Origin: Butyrivibrio sp.
GTDB lineage: Bacteria > Bacillota > Clostridia > Lachnospirales > Lachnospiraceae
Length of the DNA stretch: 64,000 nucleotides
NCBI GenBank assembly: GCA_015056655.1
Contig: SVFV01000013.1
Location: 1-64,000 of the forward strand
Direction: 5' to 3'
The position numbers were made by a program, and so were the translations under genes. The notes below the pieces were generated by a model that worked only from the letters and a program-made list of their open reading frames with translations, was not told the DNA's origin and searched no databases. How positions within the stretch are numbered: position 1 is the first letter of the stretch; every line of letters starts with the position of its first letter. This document shows positions 26,796 to 35,708 of the stretch, one piece after another.

Positions 26796-28172
26796 ATGGG
26801 TACTAATAACGATGCAAATATTTACTCTGAGAGCACACCTAAACTTATTGACCTGGCTAAGGTAGTTGAGCAGGCAGATAATATAGATCCGGCACTTTTT
26901 ACTGAGTATGATGTTAAGAGAGGCCTTCGTGACCTTAATGGTAAGGGTGTACTTACAGGTCTTACAAATATATCAACTATCAATGCAACAAAGATTGAAA
27001 ATGGCGAGAGCGTTCCTGCTGATGGTGAACTTTTTTACAGGGGGATCAACGTAAAGGATATTGTGCATGGAACTGCAAGCTCCGAGAAGTTTGGCTTTGA
27101 AGAGACTGCCTATCTTTTACTTTTTGGAAAACTTCCTGGCAGGGAAGAACTCAAGGAATTTACTGAGCTTCTTGGATTTTACAGATCTCTTCCAACAGGC
27201 TTTGTAAGAGATATCATCATGAAAGCGCCCAGCCGTGACATGATGAATACGCTTTCAAGAAGTGTGCTTACACTGTATTCCTATGATGATTATGCTGATG
27301 ATGTGTCTATGGCTAATGTTTTAAGACAGAGTCTTCAGCTTGTGAGTCTGTTCCCGCTTCTGGCTATTTACGGATATCAGGCATATAACCATTATCATGA
27401 GGGAAAGAGTCTGTTCATTCATCCGCCTAAGGCTGAACTGTCTACTGCTGAGCATATTCTTTACCTGCTTCGCCCAGACAGTCAGTACACAGAGCTTGAA
27501 GCAAGACTTCTTGATATCTGCCTCATTCTCCACATGGAGCATGGTGGTGGTAATAACTCATCCTTCACAACTCACGTTGTCAGCTCTTCAATGACAGATA
27601 CATATTCTGTAATTGCTGCAGCTATCGGTTCATTAAAGGGACCCAGACATGGTGGAGCTAACATCAAGGTTATTCACATGTTTGACCAGATGGAACAGGA
27701 TCTTAAGGACTGGGCTGATGAGGAAGAAGTAAGAGACTATCTGAGAAAACTTCTCAACAAAGAAGCTTTCGATAAGGCTGGACTTATTTATGGTGTAGGC
27801 CATGCTATATATTCAAAGTCCGATCCAAGAGCAGTGCTTCTTAAGGAATACACTGTTAAGCTCGCAAAAGAAAAGGGCATGGACAAAGAGCTTGCTCTTT
27901 ACGAATTAGTAGAGCGCCTTGCTCCGGAAGTAATTAGCGCTGAGCGCAAAATGTACAAGGGCGTTAGCATAAACGTTGACTTTTATTCCGGATTTGTTTA
28001 TAAAATGCTTGAGCTCCCCGAAGAGCTCTTTACTCCTATGTTCGCAATTGCTAGAATTGTTGGATGGAGTGCTCATAGAATGGAAGAACTTGCCAATAAC
28101 AGCAAGATCATCCGTCCTGCTTACAAGGCTGTGAGCAAGACACAAGAATACGTACCTATGGAGGAACGATAA
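26796..28172 (+). CDS. gltA: Citrate synthase
   Basis: It condenses oxaloacetate and acetyl-CoA, here most likely to feed glutamate synthesis in an anaerobe. The 458-residue protein has the active-site segments NNSSFTTHVVSSSMTDTYS (about 250), GPRHGGAN (about 283) and GVGHAIYSKSDPRA (about 333). ATG 26796 was chosen because AAAGGAGAACGG lies right before it; a longer in-frame ATG at 26769 would place that site inside the coding sequence. No aconitase or isocitrate dehydrogenase gene is adjacent. The aminopeptidase start is 1 base after the stop. Confidence 0.94.
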   Translation: MGTNNDANIYSESTPKLIDLAKVVEQADNIDPALFTEYDVKRGLRDLNGKGVLTGLTNISTINATKIENGESVPADGELFYRGINVKDIVHGTASSEKFGFEETAYLLLFGKLPGREELKEFTELLGFYRSLPTGFVRDIIMKAPSRDMMNTLSRSVLTLYSYDDYADDVSMANVLRQSLQLVSLFPLLAIYGYQAYNHYHEGKSLFIHPPKAELSTAEHILYLLRPDSQYTELEARLLDICLILHMEHGGGNNSSFTTHVVSSSMTDTYSVIAAAIGSLKGPRHGGANIKVIHMFDQMEQDLKDWADEEEVRDYLRKLLNKEAFDKAGLIYGVGHAIYSKSDPRAVLLKEYTVKLAKEKGMDKELALYELVERLAPEVISAERKMYKGVSINVDFYSGFVYKMLELPEELFTPMFAIARIVGWSAHRMEELANNSKIIRPAYKAVSKTQEYVPMEER

Positions 28173-28173
28173 A

Positions 28174-29997
28174 TTGGAAAACAAGGTAATAAGGGACAGA
28201 CTTTCTGCCCTTAGAGAGAAGATGGCTGCTTATGGCATTGATTATTATCTTATGCCCACATCTGACTATCACAATTCAGAGTATGCAGCTGACTTTTTCA
28301 AGGCAAGAGAATATTTCTGCGGATTCACAGGCTCAAACGGTACTTTAGTAGTATCTAAGGACTGGGCTGGAATGTGGACCGATGGAAGATATTTCATTCA
28401 GGCTGAAAGAGAAATGGAAGGAACTGGCGTCACACTTTACAGAATGGGTGAAGAGGGCATTCCTACAATTTCAGAGTATCTTACAGACAACATGAATTCA
28501 GGCGAAGTACTTGGATTCGACGGAAAGGTTGTTCCTGCTAAGGAAGGTCTTTCCTATGAAAACAAATTAAAGAAAAAACAGGTAAAGATTAAGTTTGATA
28601 GGGATCTTGCTGGAGAAGTATGGAGCGAAAGACCTGAGCTTCCCTGCAATCAGATTTATGTATTATCTGATGAGCTTTGCGGAAAGTCCTTTAGTGAGAA
28701 GCTTGCTGACGTAAGAAAAGAAATGGAAGAAAACAATGCTAAGGCATATCTTCTTTGCAAGCTTGATGATATCTGCTGGCTTACAAACTTAAGAGGTAAT
28801 GATGTTGAGTGTAACCCTGTTATCCTGAGCTACCTTTTCATCACAACCAAGAACGTTTACATGTTCGTTCAGTTCGATGAGCTTAATGATGAGGTAAGAA
28901 CTTACTGCGAGAATAATGGTATTGAGCTCGTTGCTTACAACCGCATCATTAGCTGGCTTGATGAGTATGAGTATGAAGGCGTAACTCTCTATGACGAGAG
29001 AAACGTAAGCTACTCTGTATACAGAACAATTAAGGATAACTCTGAGAACCGCGGAGCAGTAGTTAAGAACATTCTTGATCCTACAGAGCTCATGAAGGCA
29101 TGTAAGAACGAGACTGAGCTTAAGAACATCAGAGAGGTTTATATTAGAGATTCTGCTGTTCTTACAAAGTTCATTTACTGGGTTAAAAAGGAAGCACCTA
29201 AGGGTGAGCTTAACGAATATACTGCTGCAATGCACCTTGATGCTATGAGAGCAGAGCTCCCTGGATTTATTGAGCTTTCATTCCCTACAATCAGTGCTTA
29301 TAAGGATAATGCAGCTATGATGCATTACGAAGCAACTGAGGAGTCAAATGCAAAGATTGAGCCTGAGAGCTTCCTTTTGGTAGATTCAGGCGGAACATAT
29401 ATGGGCGGAACAACAGACGTAACCAGAACTATCGTTATGGGCCCTGTATCTGACGAGGAGAAAAAGCATTACACACTTACAGCTGTTGGTATGCTTCAGC
29501 TTGCAAATGCGAGATTCCTTGAAGGCTGCTCAGGTAAAAACCTTGATATCCTTGCAAGAATTCCTCTTTGGAACATCGGCGTAGACTACAAGTGCGGAAC
29601 AGGTCATGGTATTGGCTACATGCTCAATGTCCACGAAGGACCTCACAGCATCAGATGGAAGTCACGTTCAGTGGAGGATGAAGCACCTCTTAAGGCTGGT
29701 ATGATCGTATCAGATGAGCCTGGCGTATACTTAGAGGGCAAATATGGTATCAGAATCGAGAACATCATCGAAGTAGTAAGTGATGTGAAGAACAGTGATG
29801 GTCAGTTCCTTAGCTTTGATCATCTGACCTATGTACCTCTTGATCTTGATGCTATCGATACAAACTACCTTCAGCCCAAGGACATTGATGCCATCAACGA
29901 ATATCACAAGATGGTATTCAATAAAATCTCTCCGCTCATTGAGGAAGAGGAGATTAAGAACTGGCTTAAGGATGCAACAAGACCTATTGAAAAATAG
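28174..29997 (+). CDS. M24-family aminopeptidase P (Xaa-Pro aminopeptidase)
   Basis: The enzyme removes an N-terminal residue preceding proline. The 607-residue protein is the long type, with two creatinase-like N-terminal domains and an M24 catalytic domain from about 310. The metal ligands are visible: Asp in LLVDSGGTYMGG and TTDVTRT (about 404-417), His in GTGHGIGYML (about 477), and Glu in SDEPGVYLEG and IRIENI (about 510-530). The TTG start lies behind GGAGGAACG, which sits in the end of the citrate synthase gene, indicating coupled translation. Confidence 0.92.
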   Translation: MENKVIRDRLSALREKMAAYGIDYYLMPTSDYHNSEYAADFFKAREYFCGFTGSNGTLVVSKDWAGMWTDGRYFIQAEREMEGTGVTLYRMGEEGIPTISEYLTDNMNSGEVLGFDGKVVPAKEGLSYENKLKKKQVKIKFDRDLAGEVWSERPELPCNQIYVLSDELCGKSFSEKLADVRKEMEENNAKAYLLCKLDDICWLTNLRGNDVECNPVILSYLFITTKNVYMFVQFDELNDEVRTYCENNGIELVAYNRIISWLDEYEYEGVTLYDERNVSYSVYRTIKDNSENRGAVVKNILDPTELMKACKNETELKNIREVYIRDSAVLTKFIYWVKKEAPKGELNEYTAAMHLDAMRAELPGFIELSFPTISAYKDNAAMMHYEATEESNAKIEPESFLLVDSGGTYMGGTTDVTRTIVMGPVSDEEKKHYTLTAVGMLQLANARFLEGCSGKNLDILARIPLWNIGVDYKCGTGHGIGYMLNVHEGPHSIRWKSRSVEDEAPLKAGMIVSDEPGVYLEGKYGIRIENIIEVVSDVKNSDGQFLSFDHLTYVPLDLDAIDTNYLQPKDIDAINEYHKMVFNKISPLIEEEEIKNWLKDATRPIEK

Positions 29998-30029
29998 TTA
30001 CAGACAATAAGTTTATAAATGTAGATTTT

Positions 30030-30091
30030 GTGCGGTTTCTTCACTTATTCTTAAGAAATTTTTAGAGAATATCTATTGAAATCGCACTTTT
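30030..30091 (+). terminator. Probable terminator of the thrC-gltA-aminopeptidase unit
   Basis: GTGCGGTTTC (30030-30039) pairs with GAAATCGCAC (30078-30087) followed by TTTT, with a TTCTTAAGAA hairpin inside. Its right arm overlaps the -35 region of the next promoter, so the two signals are packed together. Confidence 0.6.
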
Positions 30092-30103
30092 AAGTATTAT
30101 AAT
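30076..30103 (+). promoter_or_regulatory. Strong sigma-A promoter of the 6S-like RNA
   Basis: TTGAAA (30076-30081) and TATAAT (30098-30103) are 16 bases apart, close to the housekeeping consensus. Transcription should start near 30110, right before the structured RNA. Confidence 0.7.
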
Positions 30104-30109
30104 TAAATT

Positions 30110-30386
30110 AAAGAACTGCAAGAGCAGTTTATAAACGGACTATTGTCCGCCTGGGATGCTCGACAACTCCGGTGTAATTTGAACCTACAGTTACTTTAAA
30201 CGGGACACCTAGATTGCATTTTCAAATGTCACGCCTCCGGCCCTGCACATGTGCAGACAAGCTATGGGAGAGGAAGACAGCGAAAAGGGCTGCGGTAACC
30301 CACCTGGCGTTAGCTAGGAGTCAAATAACCGGAACCGGCATTTCGGGGTTAATTTACGAACAGTCTTTACTGTTCGTATTTTTTTA
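30110..30386 (+). ncRNA. ssrS: Probable 6S RNA (RNA polymerase regulator)
   Basis: A promoter and a terminator (CGAACAG/CTGTTCG plus T-run, about 30357-30386) bound a transcript without a convincing reading frame. Two small hairpins (AACTGC/GCAGTT and CGGAC/GTCCG) open it. The following roughly 200 bases can fold into one long interrupted rod: CC..ATGC..CCGG on the left pairs with CCGG..GCAT..GG on the right, GACACCTAG pairs with CTAGGAGTC, and CTGCACATGTGCAG lies near the tip. Size and rod shape fit 6S RNA, which mimics an open promoter and binds sigma-A polymerase. The identification is from shape and partial sequence recall, not from a search. Confidence 0.6.
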
Positions 30387-30717
30387 TGCAAAAAACTTTG
30401 CCAATTTATCAGAGGCTTACCTTCAGTTTTATGCTGCGCTCCTAAATGCAGAAAATATATGGGAGTGATTTATATACGTATGCTGCTTATGCAAAACTCG
30501 CATCTGCGCCAATAATTTAGCCATCGGTCCATTTCATCTCTTTTATGTGAGCGTCTGTTTTTCTTATGCCATAAGTTTCTTTCCTGCATGCGGAGAATAA
30601 TGTTTGCAGCAGGACGCTTTACATGTTTTATATTTGTCATGGTCATTGCTCGCAAAGCGAGCGTCTACAACAAAAAACCGAAGGTAAGCCTCCTCATAAT
30701 GGGCAAAGTTTTTCATG
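30386..30717. mobile_element. MITE-like element with about 40-bp terminal inverted repeats
   Basis: The left end (30386-30430) and right end (30674-30717) are imperfect inverted repeats: AAAAACTTTGCC...GAGGCTTACCTTC on the left matches the reverse complement of GAAGGTAAGCCTC...GGGCAAAGTTTTT on the right, with roughly four of five positions agreeing. The interior has no credible gene. It includes a perfect GCTCGC-AAA-GCGAGC hairpin (about 30647-30661). Size and ends fit a non-autonomous transposable element. It inserted directly against the 6S-like RNA terminator. Target duplications were not identified. Confidence 0.5.
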
Positions 30718-30853
30718 TATACATGAATAAACAACCTTTTGTTAAATAAGTATAAAATAGCGCTAATTCTTGTATCTGAATTGGTAGAATGCTATAATAA
30801 AATAACAAATATAAATCTGCGATATTCGGAAAAGATACCGGAAGGAGAGATAT

Positions 30854-32083
30854 ATGCTTGCATCTTTGATCCCATTGTTCGATGACGAAATGAGAGTCTG
30901 CGCTTATTCAGTATTTGCGCAGAGGGAAAATCATCTGATGAATCCCTACCTGATGGGTACTGGTCGACTTGATAATGTTGTTAATATCGTTGGTCTGGAC
31001 ATTGTTGATAGTGTTGGGACAAACGTTTTATCAGGTGGCAAAGAGATCTTTGTTGAAATCAACAGCATTTCCCTTTTTGCAAATATAGAAGACCAGTGTG
31101 AAGCACCTAAGGAGCAGATTATTCTTTTGCTTGATAATACTGTTTTCCCTGAGGAGCCTTATCTGGCAAGACTTTGGGATTTGAGAGGACAGGGCTATAA
31201 GATTGCTATGAGAAAGCTTTCTGGCAATCAGTTTGAGACTTATAGACCTATCCTTAGCATGTGCGATTATATTCTTCTTGATCATCGTAAGATCAATATC
31301 AGAAGTGCACGTATTTACTTTGAGAAAGCATTTCCTGATATTAAGCTCTGCGCAGTTGGCGTAGATACTAAGGATGACTACGAGAGACTTACTTCTGATG
31401 GAGCATACGACCTCTATGAGGGTTCTTTCTTCAGAGTGCCTGTTGAGGATTCTGAGAGAACAGTAGCTCCTTTGAAGGTAACCTATATAGAGCTTTTAAA
31501 TCTGGTTAATAATCCTGATTTCGAGCTTCAGGATGCAGCTGATGTAATCGGTAAGGATGCTGCTTTAGTTATCTCAATGCTTGAGATGGTTAATCATATG
31601 GCTGTTAATTCAGAGATTACATCTGTAAGACATGCTGCAGCAATGCTTGGCCAGAAGGAACTTAAGAAGTGGATAAATACAGCTGTAACAAAGGAGCTGT
31701 GTGCTGATAAACCTAGTGAGATTACCAGAATTTCCATGGTTAGAGCAAAATTTGCAGAAAACCTTTCAAGCTGTTTTGAAATGAAGGGACTTTCATCAGA
31801 GCTTTTCCTTGCAGGACTGTTTTCACTTCTTGATATCATGCTTGATCAGACCATGGAGCAGTCACTTAAGCTGGTTCATGTATCCAAGAAGATTGAGGAT
31901 GCACTACTTAACAACACTGGTGAGCTTTGGAGAGTTTTGAATTTTGTATTTGAATATGAGAATGCTTCATGGCAGGAAGTATCAAGAATCATGATCCTGG
32001 AAAATCTTGAAATGGATAAAGTCTATGCAGCATATACAGATGCTCTTAGATGGTATAGAGATTTGATCGATCCAATTTCATAA
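30854..32083 (+). CDS. EAL-like / HDOD signalling protein, EAL degenerate
   Basis: The 409-residue protein has the YuxH-like layout: an EAL-type barrel (about 1-200) followed by an HDOD domain (about 205-395, with ELLNLVNNPDFELQDAADVI and AAAMLGQKELKKWI). The catalytic EAL motif and most metal ligands are absent, so it is probably not an active phosphodiesterase but a binding or scaffold protein. Related proteins regulate motility. The ATG follows GGAAGGAGAGATAT. It stands alone between the non-coding block and a kinase gene. Confidence 0.8.
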   Translation: MLASLIPLFDDEMRVCAYSVFAQRENHLMNPYLMGTGRLDNVVNIVGLDIVDSVGTNVLSGGKEIFVEINSISLFANIEDQCEAPKEQIILLLDNTVFPEEPYLARLWDLRGQGYKIAMRKLSGNQFETYRPILSMCDYILLDHRKINIRSARIYFEKAFPDIKLCAVGVDTKDDYERLTSDGAYDLYEGSFFRVPVEDSERTVAPLKVTYIELLNLVNNPDFELQDAADVIGKDAALVISMLEMVNHMAVNSEITSVRHAAAMLGQKELKKWINTAVTKELCADKPSEITRISMVRAKFAENLSSCFEMKGLSSELFLAGLFSLLDIMLDQTMEQSLKLVHVSKKIEDALLNNTGELWRVLNFVFEYENASWQEVSRIMILENLEMDKVYAAYTDALRWYRDLIDPIS

Positions 32084-32170
32084 ACTGGGGGGAGGATTAT
32101 TATTATTGTATTAAAAGAAGGGGATTCAGTATGAATTTCCTTTTTTTTTGCGAGGAGAGGGCGGTACGCA

Positions 32171-34285
32171 TTGAAACGGATCAGTGTGCAAAAGAGAATA
32201 ATTTTTGCTGTGATTTTCACTATAGTTATGCTTATTAACTGTAGTGGGATTACTTTGCATGCTGCTACATGGGACAATTTAGAGACAATTGTAGTTGGAG
32301 TTCCTACAGATCGCTGTCCGATGCTCTATGAAAATCAAAATTCCAATATAACCGGTATTGGTGTGGATTTACTTAGATTAGCCGCTGCAGATGCCGGGTA
32401 TAATATTATTTTCAAGCCGATAGGGGACATGACGTTAAAGCAGGCATTAGATGATGAAGAATTTGATTTGGTAATGCCACTTGGAAGTGCAATTAAGAGT
32501 GAACAGGGAAAAAGTAGTATCACTTCAGAAGCTCTGCTGCAGACCCCAATGACTCTTCTTACGCTGAATAATAAGGAGCTGCCAAAACTTAAAAATACAA
32601 AGGTTGGAATGCTGAGCTCACAGGCAGGAATTGCTGAGAGCATTAGAAACCTCTACCTTGGTCTTGAAATTGTTTTGTTTGACAATCTTGAGGATGCTGT
32701 TGATGCACTTTATAAAAATAAAGTTGACGCGCTTTTGAATAATTCATATGTATGGAGTTATGTACTGCAAAAACCGGCATATTCTAAGCTTTATATTCAT
32801 CCTACTGTAATGATTACTATGGATTTCAAAGCTGGAACCTTAGATACGCCGGAAAAACATGAAATGATAGAGAGGCTGAACAGAAGTATCCGTAGGCTGA
32901 CAGCGTCTCAGAAACAGGCAATAATACTGGAGCACACCACCAAAAAGCTGTACAAATACAATGTCTATGATTACCTGTATCAATACAGTATTTTCTTTAT
33001 TTCGTTGGTAATTATTACGCTATTGGTGCTTCTTTATGTCAGACAGCTTAGAAGAGCAAAGAAAATTGCAGAAGAAGCATCTAAGGCTAAATCAGACTTT
33101 CTTGCAAGTATGTCGCATGAGATAAGAACTCCTATAAATGTAATTATGGGAATTGGAGAACTTATTTCCAGAGAAGCTACTGATACGAAGATGAAGCAAT
33201 ATGCCTATAGTATTAATAGCTCTGCGAATTCATTGCTATGCCTTATAAATGATGTTTTGGATTTTTCCAAGATGGAAGCTGGAAAGCTGAAAATAAGAAG
33301 TGACCAGTATAATCTGTCCAATCTCATATCCGATGTTGAGATAATGATCAAATCAAGGGCAGAAAGTAAGGGCCTTGTATATTTGGTGAATGTTAATGAA
33401 GATACACCGGATGAACTTATTGGTGACGAAATAAGGATAAAGCAGGTTCTTATAAATCTTTTGACGAATTCAGTTAAATATACAAAAGAAGGCACAGTAA
33501 CACTTAGCATTGATTATGAAAAAGATGGTAATGAAGAAGTGATTCTGCATATTTCTGTAAAAGATACAGGAATTGGAATGAAGCAGGAGGAAATCAGTAA
33601 GCTCTTTGTTGCTTTTGAAAGACTAGATGAAGATAAGAACAAAACCATTGAAGGTACCGGACTTGGCATGAGCATAGTAAAACATATTCTCGATGCCATG
33701 GAAAGTACACTTGAGGTTGAGAGTGTTTACGGTGAGGGCAGTGAATTTAAATTCGCAATAAAACAGAGAGTTTTTAACTGGAAAAGGATCGGAAGTGTTG
33801 ATAGCGAGGAAAGAGAACTCAAAATCACAGACAACAAGTATACACCTGTTTTCTTTGCGCCAGATGTAAGGCTTCTTTCTGTTGATGATACAGAGATGAA
33901 CCTGAAGGTTATTGAGGGGCTTTTGGAGCCTACAAAGATTCATATTGACTCTGTACTTAGTGCAAAAGCAGCTCTTAAGAATATGAAGGAAATAAAATAT
34001 GACATTCTTTTGATAGATCATAGAATGCCAGAGATGGATGGAATAGAGCTGATTAAGAAGATAAGAAAAGATAATTCCAATATAAATCGTGAAAGCGTAT
34101 GTATTGCACTTACAGCCAATGTAGTAGAAGGTGCACGAGATATGTACATAAAGGCTGGTTTTGATGATTATATGGAGAAACCGGTTAAGGTGAGAAAGCT
34201 TGAGGAAATGCTTATCAAACATTTACCAAAAGACAAGGTTTTGATGGCAGATAAGTATATAATCTTCAGCCCTAATAAACATTAA
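32171..34285 (+). CDS. Hybrid sensor histidine kinase with periplasmic solute-binding sensor
   Basis: The 704-residue protein has a signal/anchor helix (about 8-32), an external SBP_bac_3-type domain (about 36-270, VVGVPTDRCPMLYENQ to DALLNNSYVW), a membrane helix (about 274-296), and a dimerisation domain with phospho-His near 316 (MSHEIRTPIN). An ATPase domain (GTGLGMSIVKHIL, about 497) and a receiver with Asp near 617 (LLIDHRMPEMDG) follow. It resembles BvgS/EvgS-type sensors without an HPt domain. The start is TTG 32171 behind GAGGAGAGGG. The ligand and output partner are unknown. Confidence 0.92.
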   Translation: MKRISVQKRIIFAVIFTIVMLINCSGITLHAATWDNLETIVVGVPTDRCPMLYENQNSNITGIGVDLLRLAAADAGYNIIFKPIGDMTLKQALDDEEFDLVMPLGSAIKSEQGKSSITSEALLQTPMTLLTLNNKELPKLKNTKVGMLSSQAGIAESIRNLYLGLEIVLFDNLEDAVDALYKNKVDALLNNSYVWSYVLQKPAYSKLYIHPTVMITMDFKAGTLDTPEKHEMIERLNRSIRRLTASQKQAIILEHTTKKLYKYNVYDYLYQYSIFFISLVIITLLVLLYVRQLRRAKKIAEEASKAKSDFLASMSHEIRTPINVIMGIGELISREATDTKMKQYAYSINSSANSLLCLINDVLDFSKMEAGKLKIRSDQYNLSNLISDVEIMIKSRAESKGLVYLVNVNEDTPDELIGDEIRIKQVLINLLTNSVKYTKEGTVTLSIDYEKDGNEEVILHISVKDTGIGMKQEEISKLFVAFERLDEDKNKTIEGTGLGMSIVKHILDAMESTLEVESVYGEGSEFKFAIKQRVFNWKRIGSVDSEERELKITDNKYTPVFFAPDVRLLSVDDTEMNLKVIEGLLEPTKIHIDSVLSAKAALKNMKEIKYDILLIDHRMPEMDGIELIKKIRKDNSNINRESVCIALTANVVEGARDMYIKAGFDDYMEKPVKVRKLEEMLIKHLPKDKVLMADKYIIFSPNKH

Positions 34286-34370
34286 CTTCTTAATTTATAA
34301 AAAAATCATTTCATACTTTAATGCGATAATGTATAATGTGTTTTAGTTTGTGAAATGAAGGAGCCTTATT

Positions 34371-35699
34371 ATGAAGAATAATGTGCAGGAGCTGAAAAAC
34401 TTAAACCTAAAACGCAAGACTTACAAAGAGATGAACAAAGAGGAGCTTGAGAAGGAAATAGCTAACCTCAAGGCTGAGTACAAGAGATATCAGGCAATGG
34501 ATCTCTCGCTTAATATGGCTAGAGGAAAGCCGTGCCATGAGCAGCTTGATTTATCCATGGGAATGATGGATGCTCTTAATTCTGAAGCTGATCTTTCATG
34601 TGAAGACGGTACAGACTGCCGTAACTATGGTGTTTTGGATGGTATCCATGAGGCTAAGGTGCTTATCGGTGCCATGATGGAGAACAAACCTGATAACATC
34701 ATTATCTATGGAAATTCATCACTTAACGTAATGTATGATACTGTTTCTCGTGCATACACACACGGTATAATGGGTAACACACCCTGGTGCAAGCTTGATA
34801 AGGTTAAATTCCTTTGCCCTGTACCTGGATATGACAGACATTTTGCTATTACAGAGTATTTTGGAATAGAGATGATTCCTGTTCAGATGACACCTGAAGG
34901 ACCTGATATGGATGTTGTTGAGAAACTTGTAGCTGAGGACGAATCTATTAAGGGTATCTGGTGCACACCTAAGTATTCAAACCCTCAGGGATATTCATAT
35001 TCGGATGAGACTGTTAGAAGGTTTGCAAGACTTCGTCCTGCAGCAAGAGATTTCAGAATCTTCTGGGATAATGCTTATGGTATTCATCATCTTTATGATG
35101 ATAATCAGGATTATCTTATTGAGATTCTTGAGGAGTGTAAGAAGGCTGGTAGCCCTGATATGGTTTACAAGTTCTCTTCAACTTCAAAGATCACCTTCCC
35201 TGGAAGCGGAATTGCTGCTATAGCAACTTCATTAAATAATTTAGAAGAGATAAAAGACCAGCTTTCACATCAGACAATCGGCCATGATAAAGTTAACCAG
35301 CTTCGTCATGTGAGATTCTTCGGTGATATCAATGGTATGAAGGAACACATGAGAAAGCATGCTGACATCATCAGACCTAAGTTTGAAGCTGTTCTTGAAA
35401 TATTAGAAAGAGACCTTGCTCCTTATGGAATTGGCGAATGGACAAAACCCAAGGGAGGTTACTTCATCAGCTTTGATGCTCCTGAAGGCTGTGCAAAGGC
35501 AATCGTAGATAGAGCAAAGAAGGTAGGCGTTACCATGACTGGTGCAGGCGCTACATATCCTTACAAGAAGGATCCTAAGGATAGCAATATCAGAATTGCT
35601 CCTACATATCCTTCACTTGCTGATCTTCGTACTGCTATGGAGATATTCACAGTTTGCGTAAAGCTTGTTTATGCAACAAAGTTACTTTCAGAGATGTAA
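34371..35699 (+). CDS. PLP aminotransferase, aspartate aminotransferase-like
   Basis: The 442-residue fold-type I enzyme belongs to a class I/II subgroup related to aspartate aminotransferases. LNMARGKPCHEQLDLS near 48 is typical, the cofactor Asp is in IFWDNAYGIHH (about 231) and the PLP Lys is in SSTSKITFPGSG (about 269). Substrate is probably aspartate and 2-oxoglutarate, but this subgroup is poorly characterised. The ATG follows GAAGGAGCC. The YgiQ gene begins 9 bases after its stop. Confidence 0.88.
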   Translation: MKNNVQELKNLNLKRKTYKEMNKEELEKEIANLKAEYKRYQAMDLSLNMARGKPCHEQLDLSMGMMDALNSEADLSCEDGTDCRNYGVLDGIHEAKVLIGAMMENKPDNIIIYGNSSLNVMYDTVSRAYTHGIMGNTPWCKLDKVKFLCPVPGYDRHFAITEYFGIEMIPVQMTPEGPDMDVVEKLVAEDESIKGIWCTPKYSNPQGYSYSDETVRRFARLRPAARDFRIFWDNAYGIHHLYDDNQDYLIEILEECKKAGSPDMVYKFSSTSKITFPGSGIAAIATSLNNLEEIKDQLSHQTIGHDKVNQLRHVRFFGDINGMKEHMRKHADIIRPKFEAVLEILERDLAPYGIGEWTKPKGGYFISFDAPEGCAKAIVDRAKKVGVTMTGAGATYPYKKDPKDSNIRIAPTYPSLADLRTAMEIFTVCVKLVYATKLLSEM

Positions 35700-35708
35700 A
35701 GGAATAAT

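Noticed and set aside
30214..30468. 84-residue open frame on the + strand
   Set aside because: It runs through the 6S-like RNA, its terminator and the left end of the MITE-like element, and has no ribosome site.
30470..30655. 61-residue basic open frame on the minus strand inside the MITE-like element
   Set aside because: No ribosome site and no recognised domain; a chance frame inside non-coding repeat DNA is more likely.
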